A stretch of 64,000 nt of DNA, taken from NCBI RefSeq assembly GCF_041296385.1, contig NW_027183949.1, positions 966,501-1,030,500 on the forward strand, given 5' to 3'. A program made the position numbers and the translations under genes. Shown here one piece after another: positions 11,111 to 22,779 of this stretch (within the stretch, counting starts at the first letter, position 1; every line of letters begins with the position of its first letter). The stretch is from Aphelocoma coerulescens. Lineage: Eukaryota; Chordata; Aves; Passeriformes; Corvidae. The notes below the pieces were generated by a model that saw nothing but the letters and a program-made list of their open reading frames with translations, made no database searches and was not told where the DNA came from.

Positions 11111-12210
11111 AGCAGGGGTCACTGTGCGCAAGGGCCTTTGCGGTGGCTGACTAACACACCAATCTTTGAGCCACAGTGGCCCCTACCAAAGGAGGAGTTA
11201 GACGCCCTTCATCAGCTGGTTCAGGAACAGTTACAACAGGGGCACCTTGAACCTTCTACTAGCCCCTGGAACACTCCTGTTTTCGTAATTAAGAAGAAAT
11301 CAGAGAAATGGAGACTGTTGCAGGATCTCCAAAAAGTTAATGCAGTAATGGAAGGTATGGGGGCATTGCAGCCTAGCATGCCCTCTCCCACCATGATTCC
11401 TACGGGCTGGGACATCCTGATCATTGATTTGAAGGATTGTTTTTTCACAATTTCTTTGCATCCTGATGACAAACCAAAATTTGCCTTTACTGTGCCTGCC
11501 ATTAACAATGCTGAACCTGCTAAGAGATACCAATGGAAGGTCCTCCCTCAAGGGGTGAGGAACAGCCCAATTATCTGTCAGCAAGCTTTAGCCGGAGTTC
11601 GCAAGCAGTTTCCTGATGCTCACTGCTACCATTACGTGGATGATATCCTGGTGGCAGCGTCCACCCGGGATGAGCTGCTGAGAATACAGCCACAGCTGCT
11701 CGCTGCTCTGCATGCCTATGGATTAGAGGTAGCTCCGGAGAAAGTTCAACAGCATCCTCCTTGGAAATATTTAGGAGTGAAAATTTTGGACCAAACTATC
11801 CAACGCCAAGAGGTGCAATTCCCAGATTCGATTAAAACCTTGAATGATGCTCAGAAGCTGCTGGGTGTCATCAATTGGTTACGACCTTATCTAGGTCTAA
11901 CCCCAGAGCAACTTCCCCGCTTTTTAATACATTAAAAGGGGACCCCGATCTGAATTCACCTCGGGAGTTGACTCCGGAGGCGCGACAAGCGCTGCAGGAG
12001 GTCCAACGGGCTGTTTCCGCTCGTCAGGTTTATCGAGTGGATCCCTCCATTGCTATCACTGTTTACATTACTATTCCAGACCTCCATCCTACAGGTATCA
12101 TTGGCCAGTGGAATGCACAATGACCTGATCCTTTGCATGTCCTAGAATGGGTCTTTTTGCCTCACCAGCCGAAAAAGGACTGTGACCACAGTGTTTGAAT
12201 TGGTCGCTTC
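11072..12210 (+). pseudogene. Class II ERV reverse transcriptase (broken)
   Basis: 11072-11935 is one open frame carrying the RT fingers and palm: the FVIKKKSEKWRLLQDL region, IDLKDCFF (first catalytic Asp), LPQGVRNSP and YVDD near 11635 (the two other catalytic Asp). Near 11880-11935 the frame shifts; the thumb continues at 11875-12123 in another frame and meets a TGA at 12121 and a further stop before 12223. The palm motifs are intact but the gene is broken. The motif set is that of class II ERVs. Confidence 0.8.
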
Positions 12211-12222
12211 TTTGATAATCAA

Positions 12223-13863
12223 ATGCCGCAACGGTGTTTGCAACTGATGGCTGCAGATCCTGCAGTAATTGTCATTCTGATCTCAAAGGAATACTTTGAG
12301 TGGAGCCTTATCCATAGTGCTCCTTTGCAAAGTGCGCTGAAAAACTTTTCAGGGCAGATCACTTACCATCTGCCCAGCCATAAATTACTGCAGTTGGCAA
12401 AATCAACCATACTTTCCTTGTGGCTGAGGAAGAGTCGAGTGCCGGTGCAAGGACCCACCATCTTTACGGATGGTTCTGGGAAAACTGGGAAAGCCATCGT
12501 TACCTGGACGGAGGGATCGGAATGGCAGGTGCTGAAGGAACACGAGTCAGGCTCTGCTCAGTTAGTTGAATTAAGGGCTGTTACCATGGCTTTTCAACGA
12601 TTCTCACAGGAACCTTTGAATTTGGTTACTGACTCTGCTTATGTAGCAGATATCACCCAATGCTTAGATTGTTCCCTTCTGAAGGAGGTGAACAATGTGG
12701 CTCTGTTTTCACTGTTGCAAACCTTGTGGTCTGCAATTCAGGCTCGAGTGCATCCGTATTACATTCTGCACATTCGAAGCCACACCAATTTACCAGGGTT
12801 TCTAACGGAAGGCAATGCCAGGGCTGACATGCTGGCCAACCCTGCATGGGTAGGGCCTCAGCCTGACAAAATTGCACAAGCCAAGGCATCGCACGGTTTC
12901 TTCCATCAAAGTGCACATACCCTGCAGAAGCAGTTTCATTTAACGCCAACCGAGGCGCGCGACATTGTCAGCGCTTGTGCTGACTGTCATGGACTCGCTG
13001 TGCCTTTGCCAGCGGGGGTAAACCCCAGAGGGCTAAAAGCCTTGCAGATTTGGCAAAGGGATGTAACTCACATCCCTGAATTTGGTAGGCTGAAATATGT
13101 GCACGTGTCTATTGACACTTTCTCCTCGGCTATGTGGGCTACTGCTCACACTGGAGAGAAGGGCCGTGATGTCATTGCCCATTGGAAATTGGCTTTCTCA
13201 GTCCTGGGCGTGCCAGCTTCTGTGAAAACCAATCATGGTCCTGCCTACGCCTCGGAGAAGACGCGGCAGTTTTTACACCTATGGGGTGTAGACCATACCT
13301 TTGGTATCCCACATTCTCCTACTGGCCAAGCCATTGTTGAACGTGCTCATGGTACCTTGAAGTGTGTTTTGGACAAACAGAAAAGGGGACTGCATGGAGA
13401 AACCCCACAGAGCCGACTAGCAAAAGCTTTGTATACAATTAATCACCTTACAGTACCACAAAATTCAAAGAATCCTGTTATTCTGAATCATTTTCTCTCA
13501 TTGCAGTCTGCAGGCGACAGACAACTGCCCCAGGCAAAAGTCTGGGTGCAGAATTTGCTCACTAACCAGTGGGAAGGCCCTCATGAGCTTATCGTTTGGG
13601 GTCGTGGGTATGCTTGCATTTCCACAGATACTGGGGTACGGTGGCTACCTGCAAAATGCGTTCGCCCAGACCTACGGCACCAGAGGCAGAACAGGCAACC
13701 TCCAAATGATGACCAGAATGCCAACCATCCAAATGGCGACCAGAATGTAGATCATCAGCCTAATGACTCTTCTGACGATGACCAAGATGTCAACCATCAG
13801 GCAGATGGTCTTTCTACAAGCAGAGACTGGGATGGTCTTCCACAAGCAGAGACTGAACTTTAA
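12223..13863 (+). pseudogene. Class II ERV RNase H-integrase segment of pol
   Basis: A 546-codon open frame, the longest surviving ERV frame here. RNase H occupies about 12460-12850 with FTDGSG, VELRAV, VTDSAYV and a terminal GNARAD. Integrase follows: an HHCC zinc domain (His-His at about 12900, CADC at 12976), WQRDVTHI (first Asp, about 13060), then TNHGPAY near 13230 where the family has an Asp in place of the Asn, and VERAH (Glu) near 13340. Loss of the second catalytic Asp would inactivate strand transfer. The SH3-like C-terminus (QWEGPHELIVWG) is followed by an Asp/Asn/His-rich repeat tail and a TAA. There is no env before the 3' LTR. Confidence 0.85.
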
Positions 13864-13970
13864 ATTTCTTGTTCTGGAGTCAGATCATTAAAGCCTTAAG
13901 GACATATTTAGAATTAATAACTGATGTAAATTTCTATTTAGGATTAATAGTAGAGTTGTTATCTTATCAA

Positions 13971-13985
13971 ACAAAAAGGGGGAAT
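13971..13985 (+). other. Polypurine tract of the class II ERV
   Basis: AAACAAAAAGGGGGAAT-type purine run immediately before the 3' LTR, the usual plus-strand primer position. Confidence 0.65.
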
Positions 13986-14326
13986 TGTAGAAACAAAAAT
14001 GCTGCTAGTGAGGATTTACTTGCTATTTTCTAAGTCTGTGAGAGACTTTTCTCTCTCACAGGAGATAGTAGCAGAGTTCTGTAAACAATGAAACACCTGC
14101 AACCTCGAAAAGTCTTGTTTATAGTATAGTAGAAAAATATTTTGACAATGGATGTTTTTGGATTTTAGCCAATCACCCCAAGGGGTGGCTAATCCTTTGT
14201 CCAATTAGACTATGAAGAAAAAAGTCTATAAAAGTGTTTGTAAAATAATTAAATAGATCAATCTTGCTGCACAATTCCTGCCTGTTGGATTTTCTCTCCT
14301 CCCTACGGCTGCAGGACATGGTGATA
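13986..14326 (+). repeat. 3' LTR of the class II ERV
   Basis: 341 bases starting TGTAGAAACAAAAATGCTG, parallel to 7322-7666. The TATA box (CTATAAAAG near 14225) is kept, but the polyadenylation hexamer has become AATAGA. No clear target-site duplication was seen between the two flanks. Confidence 0.85.
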
Positions 14327-14399
14327 TACCTTAGGGCATTTTAATACCACTTGATTTAATTTTTTTCTTCCTGAGTCTTCCTGGGTTTTGCTATTATTT

Positions 14400-16262
14400 G
14401 CAGTGACATCCTTTTCTGTCTTTTTGTAGTCATTTCTGGATCAGGTAGGCATGGCTGCTACCAGCATCCCCTTGACCACCTGCTGAAAGATCTGCACCCA
14501 GCATGGTGTCATGCATGGTAGAAAGATGAGAGTTGCTATAGCATATAAGAGGAGAAATCGTATTCATTTAGCCCATAGCTGGCCAGTTAACCATGAAAAC
14601 ATGTCCCATTCCCATCCTTTCCATGTTTGGACAGGTCCATGAGCTGACTTTATTTCCTTTGTTATTTGTTTGACCACTTTTCTGCTGTCATCTGCTTGCA
14701 AACAGCAGCTCGAGTAATTTAATTTCCCACAAACTCCTCCTTCTTCTGCCAACAGATAATCTAATACCATCCAATGTTGAAATACCGCTTTCCTCATTTA
14801 AGTGGGTTGGTCAGCAAGAAGGTCAAGAGCTGTGGCTGGCTGGTTGGTAATTATTTCTGAGACAGCTTGTAACCTAATTATCCCGTTCAAATGATAAATG
14901 GGTTCCCAGGCATCTGGGATTAATTCCTTAGGTTTCCAAGTGGCTGGTCCGTCGTGTTGTGTAACTCGTTCTGGTGGCCATTCATCTTTTCCCCATTTTG
15001 GGGTGCTCCCTCCAGCCAGGGCTGCATCAGCTGACTGTTTTTCTCTAACTAAATCATCACAGATTTTGATTCCTAAGCGATTTCCCTAAGTTGTGGTAGC
15101 AAAAAGAACAGTCTAATATACCCCATATACCATATCCCTGACCAGTTTGGAGGTAACCTGAGCTAAGCATGTTGGCCACAAATCCAATAACGGCCTTTCA
15201 AAGCCCGTGTTCCATTAGCAAAGGGGCCTTCCTACCCTTGGTCATCAATTGGTGGGTCAAAATACAGCAGGATTCCTGGGCCTAAGGGTCCTCCAACAAT
15301 AGTTGCCCCACCATAAGGGTCACAGCATTTGCATTTCCAAGCTCCCGCACGGGGTTCCCATCTACATTTACATCTGCAAGCTGCTTGGTTGGATTTGGAG
15401 CAGAATTCACTAAAAGGGTTTGAGTTCCAATCTGGTGTTGCCATTCCCACTCATAATCACGAACAACATGTCTTCTACTTGTGGAATTTTTGTGGGGACA
15501 GCTCAAAAACAGGTGGTCAAAAAAAAACCCCCTTGTCCCTCCCCATTGCTTTACAGGCTTCCAAATATTTTTGGTAAGTGTGGTAAGAACACCTTACACA
15601 GCTAACATTAGTGAGCTGAACAGGTGTTTGATTGCATTTGCCTTGATATTTGGAACAATTGTAAGGAGGGCAATTGAGGGTCCAAACCCAATTGTTTAAA
15701 CCCAGAGGGAAAGTCGATTCACGAACGCCTTTTCCTACACAGACACCCTCTGTCCTCTTTAGGCAATAAGTGCCTGTTGGAGAAGAATGAAGTGGCCATG
15801 GACTTCCTTCTTTGGCCCAAAATCCCGTCCTAGTATGGACCTCACGTCGAGTGTTGACCCACCCCTTAGGTTCAGCTGGGCTAGCCACCCATGGCCACTC
15901 TTCAGATCCTCCTGGCCCTCCACAGAGCCAGCAACTGCTAAGGTTAAAAACTTTTGCTACTTCTTCTCCTAAGGCTGCAAATTGATTCTCCCACTCCTGG
16001 CCTAAACTTAGCTGACCATATCAAAGTAGAATTATTAAGGAAAATATTTTAATAGTGTAATCAAATTAGCTAGTCTAATTTTCCCATTGTCTTCTGCACC
16101 ACCTGTGGCAATTGAAGACACAGAAACCACGTAACATAAAATAATCCAGCAAGTATTAGCCCCCCAGTGAGTGGAGATTCTAGAGGAGGGATGCCCATAC
16201 AGACTATTTCAGCAGATGGTCTGTGGGTAGGCATGCGGGGTTTCCACCAATGTCGAAGCACT
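14400..16262 (-). pseudogene. Class I-type ERV env (env1, broken)
   Basis: Reading down the minus strand: a hydrophobic leader near 16130-16170, then the surface subunit with a CWLC motif near 15930 (NLSSCWLCGG, the gamma-type CXXC) and an open stretch at 15517-15888 with GTYCLKRTEGVCVG and many Cys. The transmembrane subunit follows, with an [12 protein letters not shown] heptad and a Cys then seven residues then Cys-Cys near 14690-14720. The usual gamma pattern has six residues between. Frameshifts and stops separate the segments. The end near 14330 abuts the class II ERV insertion. Homologous to the env relic at 53.3-53.9 kb. Confidence 0.75.
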
Positions 16263-16369
16263 GGCTACTGCTCCGGCCCACTCCTGCAGAGTGTCAGTCA
16301 CGGCCTCCCGGCCTTCTCCTCCAGCCGAAATGTGCAAATCTCCGAGGCTTCAGAGACCTTGACCCATGT

Positions 16370-17110
16370 GTGATGGGTCCACCTGTGTTCAGCTTACTTG
16401 ACGGCTGTTTCTGTCGTCAGTGACACTTGGAATGGGCCACGCCATTTCACCACCACTGGACTCAATCTCCTGGTTGGATGTTACAAGCAGCAAAGTCCAA
16501 AGGCGGGGCTTGTGCCAGCTGAGCTTCCTGTTGAAGGGGTTTCACAAGAAGCAGTATCCTGGCCACAGATGGTTTTAAATATGCATCACTTGCCTCTACC
16601 CCCCCACTAGGTTGAGACTTACCAGGGTAATTCATAACAATGACTGAAAGGGAGATAACTGAATCTCTCTTCTGGGTTGGGCCCTCATTCTCGCCAAAGC
16701 CAATGTCCAAAGCCCTCCCCATGGCATCTTGGTTTCTATTACCAGCTTCAAAAGGTGTTTATTTCTCTATTCATTGTTTTCTACCTGAGCCGAGCTCTGG
16801 GGGTGCCAGGGCCTATGGAGGTTCCATTGTATTCCTAAAAAACAGCAACATACATCTTGAGGAAGGCTTCTACCAATCCTCAGGAAGTGCAAGGACGCTC
16901 TTCACGGAGTTGTTTTAATATTGGTAGGGCCAAAGCTTCTGGTATCTCTTGTTTGCCATCCCTTGGAAACCAATTCTTGCCTTTTTTCTCTGCCACACGA
17001 CTTTTAACTATATCTCGAACTGCTCTGGTAGAAAAGACAGCTTCCTGGGCAGTGATGGAGTCACTGGGAGCAAAGGGAGCATCTTGGAGAGTTCTGGCAG
17101 AAGTGTTGCT
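16370..17110 (-). pseudogene. Class I ERV pol remnant (integrase ends)
   Basis: The minus strand shows a gamma-type integrase start near 16850-17060 (EALALPILKQLREE, then GLVEAFLKMY after a stop). The integrase C-terminus lies at 16380-16560: LAQAPPLDFAACNIQPGD, then in another frame GPFQVSLTTETAVK and WTHHTWVKVSEA. The catalytic core between is missing, and gag, protease and RT are deleted altogether. The order pol then env on the minus strand fits one provirus bounded by the related LTRs at 17132-17490 and 6530-6885. Confidence 0.7.
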
Positions 17111-17131
17111 TTCTGAGTTTCTTCATCCACC

Positions 17132-17490
17132 AAAAAGGAGACAGAGGAGTCCTGGAGCATTCTTCAACTCCAGGGAGAGGCCATGGGGCTTTTGCCATGG
17201 AGTCTCTCAAATGATTGCGGGATGCAGCCCCCTTTTGATGCTAAGTTCCTGGCAACAGCACCCTCTGAGGTACTCGGGAATTACAGACTTCCGGAACTGC
17301 CTACTCTATGCCCCCCTCTAATATGCACTCCCCTTTTGGAATGGAAAAGGAAGAAAACCAAACTATTCCTAATGCTGTGAAGTCTTTGCTGCCTTGCTCT
17401 AGGTTCAGGAATTTAGCAGGGCCTTGGCTGAGCAACAGTCTCTGTTGATTAGTACCAGTTTCTAGAACGAATACTTTCTTCTGTTACTTC
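17132..17490 (-). repeat. LTR of the class I ERV (presumed 5' LTR, minus strand)
   Basis: Counterpart of 6530-6885: shared GGAAGTCTGTA, GTACCTCAG, AGGGGGCTGCATCC, GACTCCTCTGTCTCCTTTTTGG. The TATA-like box is CATCAAAAGG here and the AATAAA is lost. The pol remnant starts right after it on the minus strand. Confidence 0.6.
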
Positions 17491-17635
17491 CCTCCCTGTA
17501 AATTCCTAGCCTTGTCTAAGGATGGATTCACACGGTCTCTTTGTAAAGACACATCTATCTTACTCCTTTCACTCCCACACCTTCCTTGCGGTGGAACGGC
17601 TCCCCCCGGCACAGCACCTGGCACAAAACCCCCGT

Positions 17636-17735
17636 ATACGCACACACACACCTGCACTTACCCTGCACTCCACTGCACACACACACACACACACCTGCAC
17701 ACACACACACCTCCCGCACACTAACACCCCCTCCA
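17636..17735. repeat. CA-dinucleotide microsatellite, interrupted
   Basis: CACACACACACAC tracts alternate with CACCTGCA and CCTCCCGCAC words. Standard simple repeat. Confidence 0.9.
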
Positions 17736-17949
17736 CATCCCCACCATGCTACTTGCAGTGGCCCCGCCCCTGCCATCCCCACCGGCTGGCAGCACCCACT
17801 CCTCGCATGCTTCCCCATGCCTTGCATTTCCTTGCTGCCCCCTCTGTAGCCTTCCCTCAACCTGCCTTTTCTCCCCTGCCTTGCACTGACTTGCTCACCC
17901 ATCCCCCACCTGACTTCCTTTCACATTCGTCTAGGTCTGGCCTCATCTT

Positions 17950-18960
17950 TCCTTTTCCTTCTAGGACCCTCATTGCCTTGCCTCGCCTCGCAAAGCCACC
18001 ACTTGCCTTGCCTTGCTCTTGAACCCCTCCCTTGCCTTGCATGACCTTGCTCACCCCTCCCCCACCTGGAATTCAACACCCCTTTTCAATGACATTTCTG
18101 GGCCTTGCCCTGCCCTTTCTGCTCCTCCGAGGAATCTCAAAGCTCTCAAGCATCTCCGGTGTTTCAGGATCCCATGAGAGGAAGACCAGGGGAGGACGCA
18201 TGTTGCCACACTCATCTCTGTGGGCAGCCTTTGTCTGGGAGCAATCCTTGCATGTCTTGAATCTTGGAGGGGCAATTCACATTTTGCCCTTGAGCTCGGG
18301 GACCAGAAAGAGAGTTCTTTTGCATACGAGGGAAAGCAGGTAGCTCGAGTCTTTTAGGTACAGAGGAGAGATGACCCACGCAGGAGCAAGGCCACACAGA
18401 GCACTTGGTCCTGGCCACTTTTGTGTACCAGCAGTCCTTGAATGTACTTCTCACCTGCCTTGCCTGGCCTTGCCTTGCCTTGCCTTGGCAACACAACAGT
18501 TTCCTTGCCTTGCCCTGCTAGCCCTCTGTAGCCTTGCATTCCTTTGCACGGCTATGCCCCGCCCTTGACCTGCCTACTGCTTTCCTCCAGGGCCTTGGCT
18601 TGCCGAGCCCTTCCTATTTCTGCCTGGCCTTCTCATCAGTGGACTTTGCTTCCTACGGCCAGCCTTGCCTCTAACTTCTGGGCCTTCTCTTGCCTACCAC
18701 TCCATTTGCTTTCCCCTCACTGCTCTGGCCTTGCCTACCTCTCCCTTGACTTGCCCACAATTGCCTGCACTCGGTTTGCAGCGCCTTGCCTGCATGGAAG
18801 GCAAGGGAAAGAGTGGTAGGCAGGGCAAAGCAAAGCCAGCAAGTTGTAGGCAGTGCGAGGCAAGGCAGATGTAGGCAAAGAAAGCAGAGCAAGGGTAGCT
18901 TAAGAAGAACTAGACAAGGTACTGAAGGCAAGGCAAGGCCAAGAGACTCAGAGTGCCTTT
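17950..18960. repeat. CCTTG/CAAGG pentamer-rich region with inverted halves
   Basis: CCTTGCCTTG words dominate the plus strand to about 18785. From about 18790 the complement (GGCAAGG, AGGCAAGGCAAGG) takes over. CTTGCCTACCACTCC near 18690 is mirrored by GAGTGGTAGGCAGG near 18812. Between are unique blocks without recognisable genes. Confidence 0.6.
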
Positions 18961-20080
18961 CCTTGGGAAGGCAAGCACATAGTGCCAGTGTTGCTGGAGC
19001 AGATGCTAAGGTACCATGGGGAGGAATAGTCCAGCACGACATTTCTCTTCTGGCCCCTTCCATGAAGGGGCAGTCGTTGGACATATTCAGTACTAGAGGT
19101 GGATCAGTCACTGGATGTTTTGTATTTTGGAGGAGGGGATGCCGTTTCTTTGGAGATGGGCTTGTAGTTGCTCTCTTTGGCAAGGAAGGCAGGTTTGCAT
19201 GTGCACATCAGGTGCTCCTAGGGATTTTAAAGGCTTTTCCCAACAGGCAGAGCTCTCTCTGGGTTAGAGCTGTTGAGCTGTCAGTGGGAATGCAAAGGCC
19301 AAGCTGGTGAGCCTTTTGTCCTGGTGCCTTCAGTGTGTGAGCAGTACCTGGTGCCGTTGTCTTTGGATCCTGAGTGTGGGAGAGGCAAGGCTTAGGATGG
19401 TGCGTAGAGCTGAGAAGGAAAGTGCCGAGAGCAGCGTGTGTGCTGCTGCTTTGAGGGGTGCAGTTGAAGTTGTAGGCAGCAAGAGCTTCCTCAGCTGGCA
19501 CTGTTTTGAGCTCTGTTTTTGCCAGATGGTTTCAAATTGGTGGGCGGAATCTGCGAGAGGGAAAAGATTTGTTTGGGCCAAAGAGGTTTGTCTGGCTCTT
19601 GGAGTGTGGTGTAAAGAAGAGTGTGCTCTTGGAAGGGGAAGATGAGGGCAACCTTTTTGTCCTGACACCGTTGATTTGAGTGCAGGGCCGTTTGCAACTT
19701 GCCTCTGCCCTTGGGGTGGTTTGGAGCTGGGCCAGGTGCTTGGCCTTCTTTTGCAAGTCCTCAGCACCATCGTGTGGTTGTTTCCATGAGCGCTGACAGT
19801 GCCCGGCAAAAAGCGCTTGGCTGGCGCGGCCCCAGTCGTGTGGGAGCGGTTGGTGGAAGAGCTCCGCTGTGCATCCTGCCTCTTGGAGACATAAAGGAAT
19901 GTCATCCTGCGCATAGCGGGGAAGCAAGGGGAATCTTTTCATTGTTGGCTGTGCAGTTTCTAAGCGGCAAAAATAAAGGCAGTTTCAGCAAGGCCTCTTT
20001 CTTTCGGAACCTTTTCTGGGCCATCATGAACATGCTCAACATGCCACTCGCACCCACTGAACTGCATCAAAGGCCCTGGA
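18961..20080. other. No gene recognised
   Basis: Mixed-composition sequence. The longest open frame (19330-19914, minus) has no domain and overlaps several other long frames on both strands, which indicates chance openness. Confidence 0.4.
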
Positions 20081-20086
20081 GATAGG

Positions 20087-21260
20087 CACTTTCCTTCAAG
20101 CTCTATGTAGCATCCTACCCTCCACCTCTGGCGGATCCCAAAGCCCTTCCAAACATCCAGCAGCTGCACACAGAGAAAAGGTCCTAGAACAAGGTGTTGG
20201 CCTTCACCGTCCCTCTAAAGTCTGTAATTTAGGCGAAACATTCCAGTGAGCAGCACTTTCCTTCGCAACTATATATAGAGCATCATCACATTCTCTCCAA
20301 ATGGGTAAGTCCACCCTTGCAGTGCAGCGTTTGCAGCCACAGTTCGGACTGAGAGATGGGCCAGGCGAGAAAGCGTTTGTTGACTATCCTGCTTTTTGAA
20401 AGACTTGATACTTGCAGCACAATCACTTCCACACAGCTTCAGTGTCACCGAGTTCAAGCAGCTAGAGCTCACTGAGATGGGAGAGTCAGGAAAGAAGATG
20501 TTTCAGACTTACCCTATTTTTATAGCATTATTAAAATTGTGCCCAGCACTCTGCGGCTCTGTAGCTTCCTTCTCCGACCATCCCATTGTCGGCTCTTGCA
20601 GCTCAGTTGCAAGCTGCTTTCATGAAGAAAAGAACTAGAAGAAAAAGTCAATGCTGGGCTGCACCTTCCCCTTGCCTCATGTAAAGCCACTTAAACTCCC
20701 CGCTGCACTCTGTACTTCCCTTCTCCGCCACATCAACCACTGTGTTTTCTGCGTCTCAAAGCCTAAAGTTAAGCAATGTTGTTTCCAGGGAGGGCTGGAA
20801 GAGGAATAGGTAGCAGCACGGCTAAAAGTAGCTGTCGTTGAGCTTCCTCTTTCCCAATGCTAACGTGAATTTGGCAGGCAGGCAAGTGCCAGCTACACTC
20901 CTCTCTCAGTTTGCACACTGTGCACACGAGCCCAGTGCTCTGTGCCATCATTCAGCCTCTTAAGTACCCATGTCATGCTTTCAAGCTGCCGGAGTCGAAC
21001 CGTCGTCTACTTCTCGCACAGAGAGCACGGTGCCAAAACACTTCTGGGCTATGCACTTTCCCTCACAGCACTAGGTAGCACCACATCCTGTCTGTGTTGT
21101 GCTCTGAATCTTAAAGGAAAGATTCTTGGCTATGTCTTGCGCCGAGAACAGTTTTAGGTCAACAAGCTCACCCAGAGCTTACCCTCGATGCGTGGAAACC
21201 TGTATTTGCACCACATTCCAGTGGCAGCCCTCTTTCCTTTACAGCCTGCACAGCGCCGTC
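20087..21260. repeat. Weak recurring module around GCACTTTCC...GTAGCATC
   Basis: Similar words return near 20087, 20252, 20550, 20706, 21053 and 21226 (GCACTTTCCTTC..., a tract of CTATGTAGCATC or CACTAGGTAGCACC, then a C-rich block). Spacing is about 165 bases or near multiples, with poor conservation. It may be an old satellite. Confidence 0.3.
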
Positions 21261-21799
21261 AGATCGCAGTGCTCTCTGCACCTGCCTTCTCAGTTCCGAG
21301 TACCACCGCGCACCTTACAGCTTTGCAGGGAGTGAAGACACGGATAGGTGTCTCGCACAGAATTAGGTGCCAGGATGAAAAGATGTTCTTCCTTTCTCCT
21401 CCTCGTTGCCCAGATTGTGGTGCTGTGTTGAAAGTCTTGGCCAGCCCGGTGGCAGATGCCCTGGCCTGGCAAAGAGCCCTCAGGGCTGCAGGAGCTGCTC
21501 TGCAGGACAGCCCTGGGCACCCCTGGCTGCTGCCCACCTTCACAGCCTGCAGCCGGCCCTGGCAGCAGGAGCCGTCCTGCCCTGTCCCTCTGACGGTGCC
21601 CAGGGCAGCCCCGCTCTGCAGCACGTCCTCCCCCAAAGCAGGAACGGCAGCAGAGCCATCCTCACAGCCATGGCAGTCCTGTCATGGGCCAGCTCTAGAG
21701 GGTCCCTGCAGCCAGAGACTCACTGTGTCCCACGCTGTGAAGGTTTCTCCACGAATGAGTTCAGAGCTGTCCTTCCAGCTGCTTTAGCCAGCTCTCTGC

Positions 21800-22190
21800 T
21801 CACTCCTCCCAGGTACCTGCAGGCAGTGCCCTCAGCCCTGCTGGGCAGGCAGAGGAGCTGCTCCTCAGCAGAGCTGCCTCTTTGAAGCTCTTGCTGGTTG
21901 CCAGGAGCTTGAGAGTTCCCTCTGTGCCAGGAGCCCGGCCCAGCTCAGCAGCACAGCAGCAGCACAAGGACTTTAATGACCCTCTCAGGCCTTTGGTGTT
22001 GTTCACATCAGACTCAGTCCCTCAGAGCGTCTTCAAAAAACTTCTCAAGAACTCAAAGATTCAAAGTCCAAAGTTTCTTGAACTTTTAATGGGTCCCATC
22101 AGGACACGACTCAGGTGAAAGTGTCCCCAGGTTCCAGTGAGAGCAGAACTCTGGAGGCAGCGATGACAGGGGGGGACAAGCAAGGGAAAG
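21800..22190. repeat. Dispersed repeat copy 1 (paired with 26830-27220)
   Basis: Shares with 26830-27220 the ordered words CAGGAGCCCGGCCCAGCTCAGCAG, ACAAGGACT(T/G)TAATGA, AAAGTTTCT(T/G)GAA, ATGGGTCCCA and AGTGTCCCCAGG. The second copy adjoins the zinc-finger relic, so this block may be the flank of a lost second zinc-finger copy. Confidence 0.6.
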
Positions 22191-22269
22191 GTGTCTCTGG
22201 TGCTGAGCAAACCTGGCTGTGTTCCCTGAGTGCAAAGGGCCAAGGCCTGAGCCCCAGCCCCTGGCAAGG

Positions 22270-22760
22270 CAGATCCTGTCCCTCCCTCAGTGCTCAGGGC
22301 TCTTGCCGGGGCACTGGGAAGTGGGGATGGGCAGTGCCAAGGGCAGCACCATGGGGCGGCCCCTGCCAGGCTGCTGGGCAGGGACAAGGAGGCACTGAGG
22401 CCCCAGGGCTGCAAGGGTCACTTGTCTCCTGCTGGCCTCAGGGCCAGGGACAGCAGCCGTGGCCAAAGGGCTGCACAAGTTGGCTCTGTCAGGGCCTTGC
22501 AGCTGCTGCCCATCCCTCTGCCCTCTCCAGCCCAGGCTGTGCCACGCTGTCCCTGCCCTGCGCCTCTGTCCCTGCAGGCTGTCCTCATCCCCCCGGCTGC
22601 CCCACCTCACCGGCCCCTTCCTTTGCTGGCAGCTCTGCGTCCTGCCTGCCTCTGCCTTGGCACACAAAGCCTTGGGCTGCTCCAGGCTCCTTCTGGGGGA
22701 CGTGTTGCACCCCAGCCCTGCCTGGGAAGGAAATTCCTTTCTCCTGGTGTCCACTCTGGA
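22270..22760. repeat. Inverted-duplicate arm, unique block
   Basis: Reverse complement of 46850-47310 by eye, including the GGGGGATGAGGACAGCCTGCAGGGACAGAG region. Composition-driven open frames (Ala/Pro/Gly) occur on both strands; none is supported as coding. Confidence 0.6.
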
Positions 22761-22779
22761 CCTCCCCAGCTGCCCTGTC

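Noticed and set aside
7322..14326. Target-site duplication around the class II ERV
   Set aside because: The bases flanking the two LTRs (TTAACA and TACCTT) do not match well enough to claim one.
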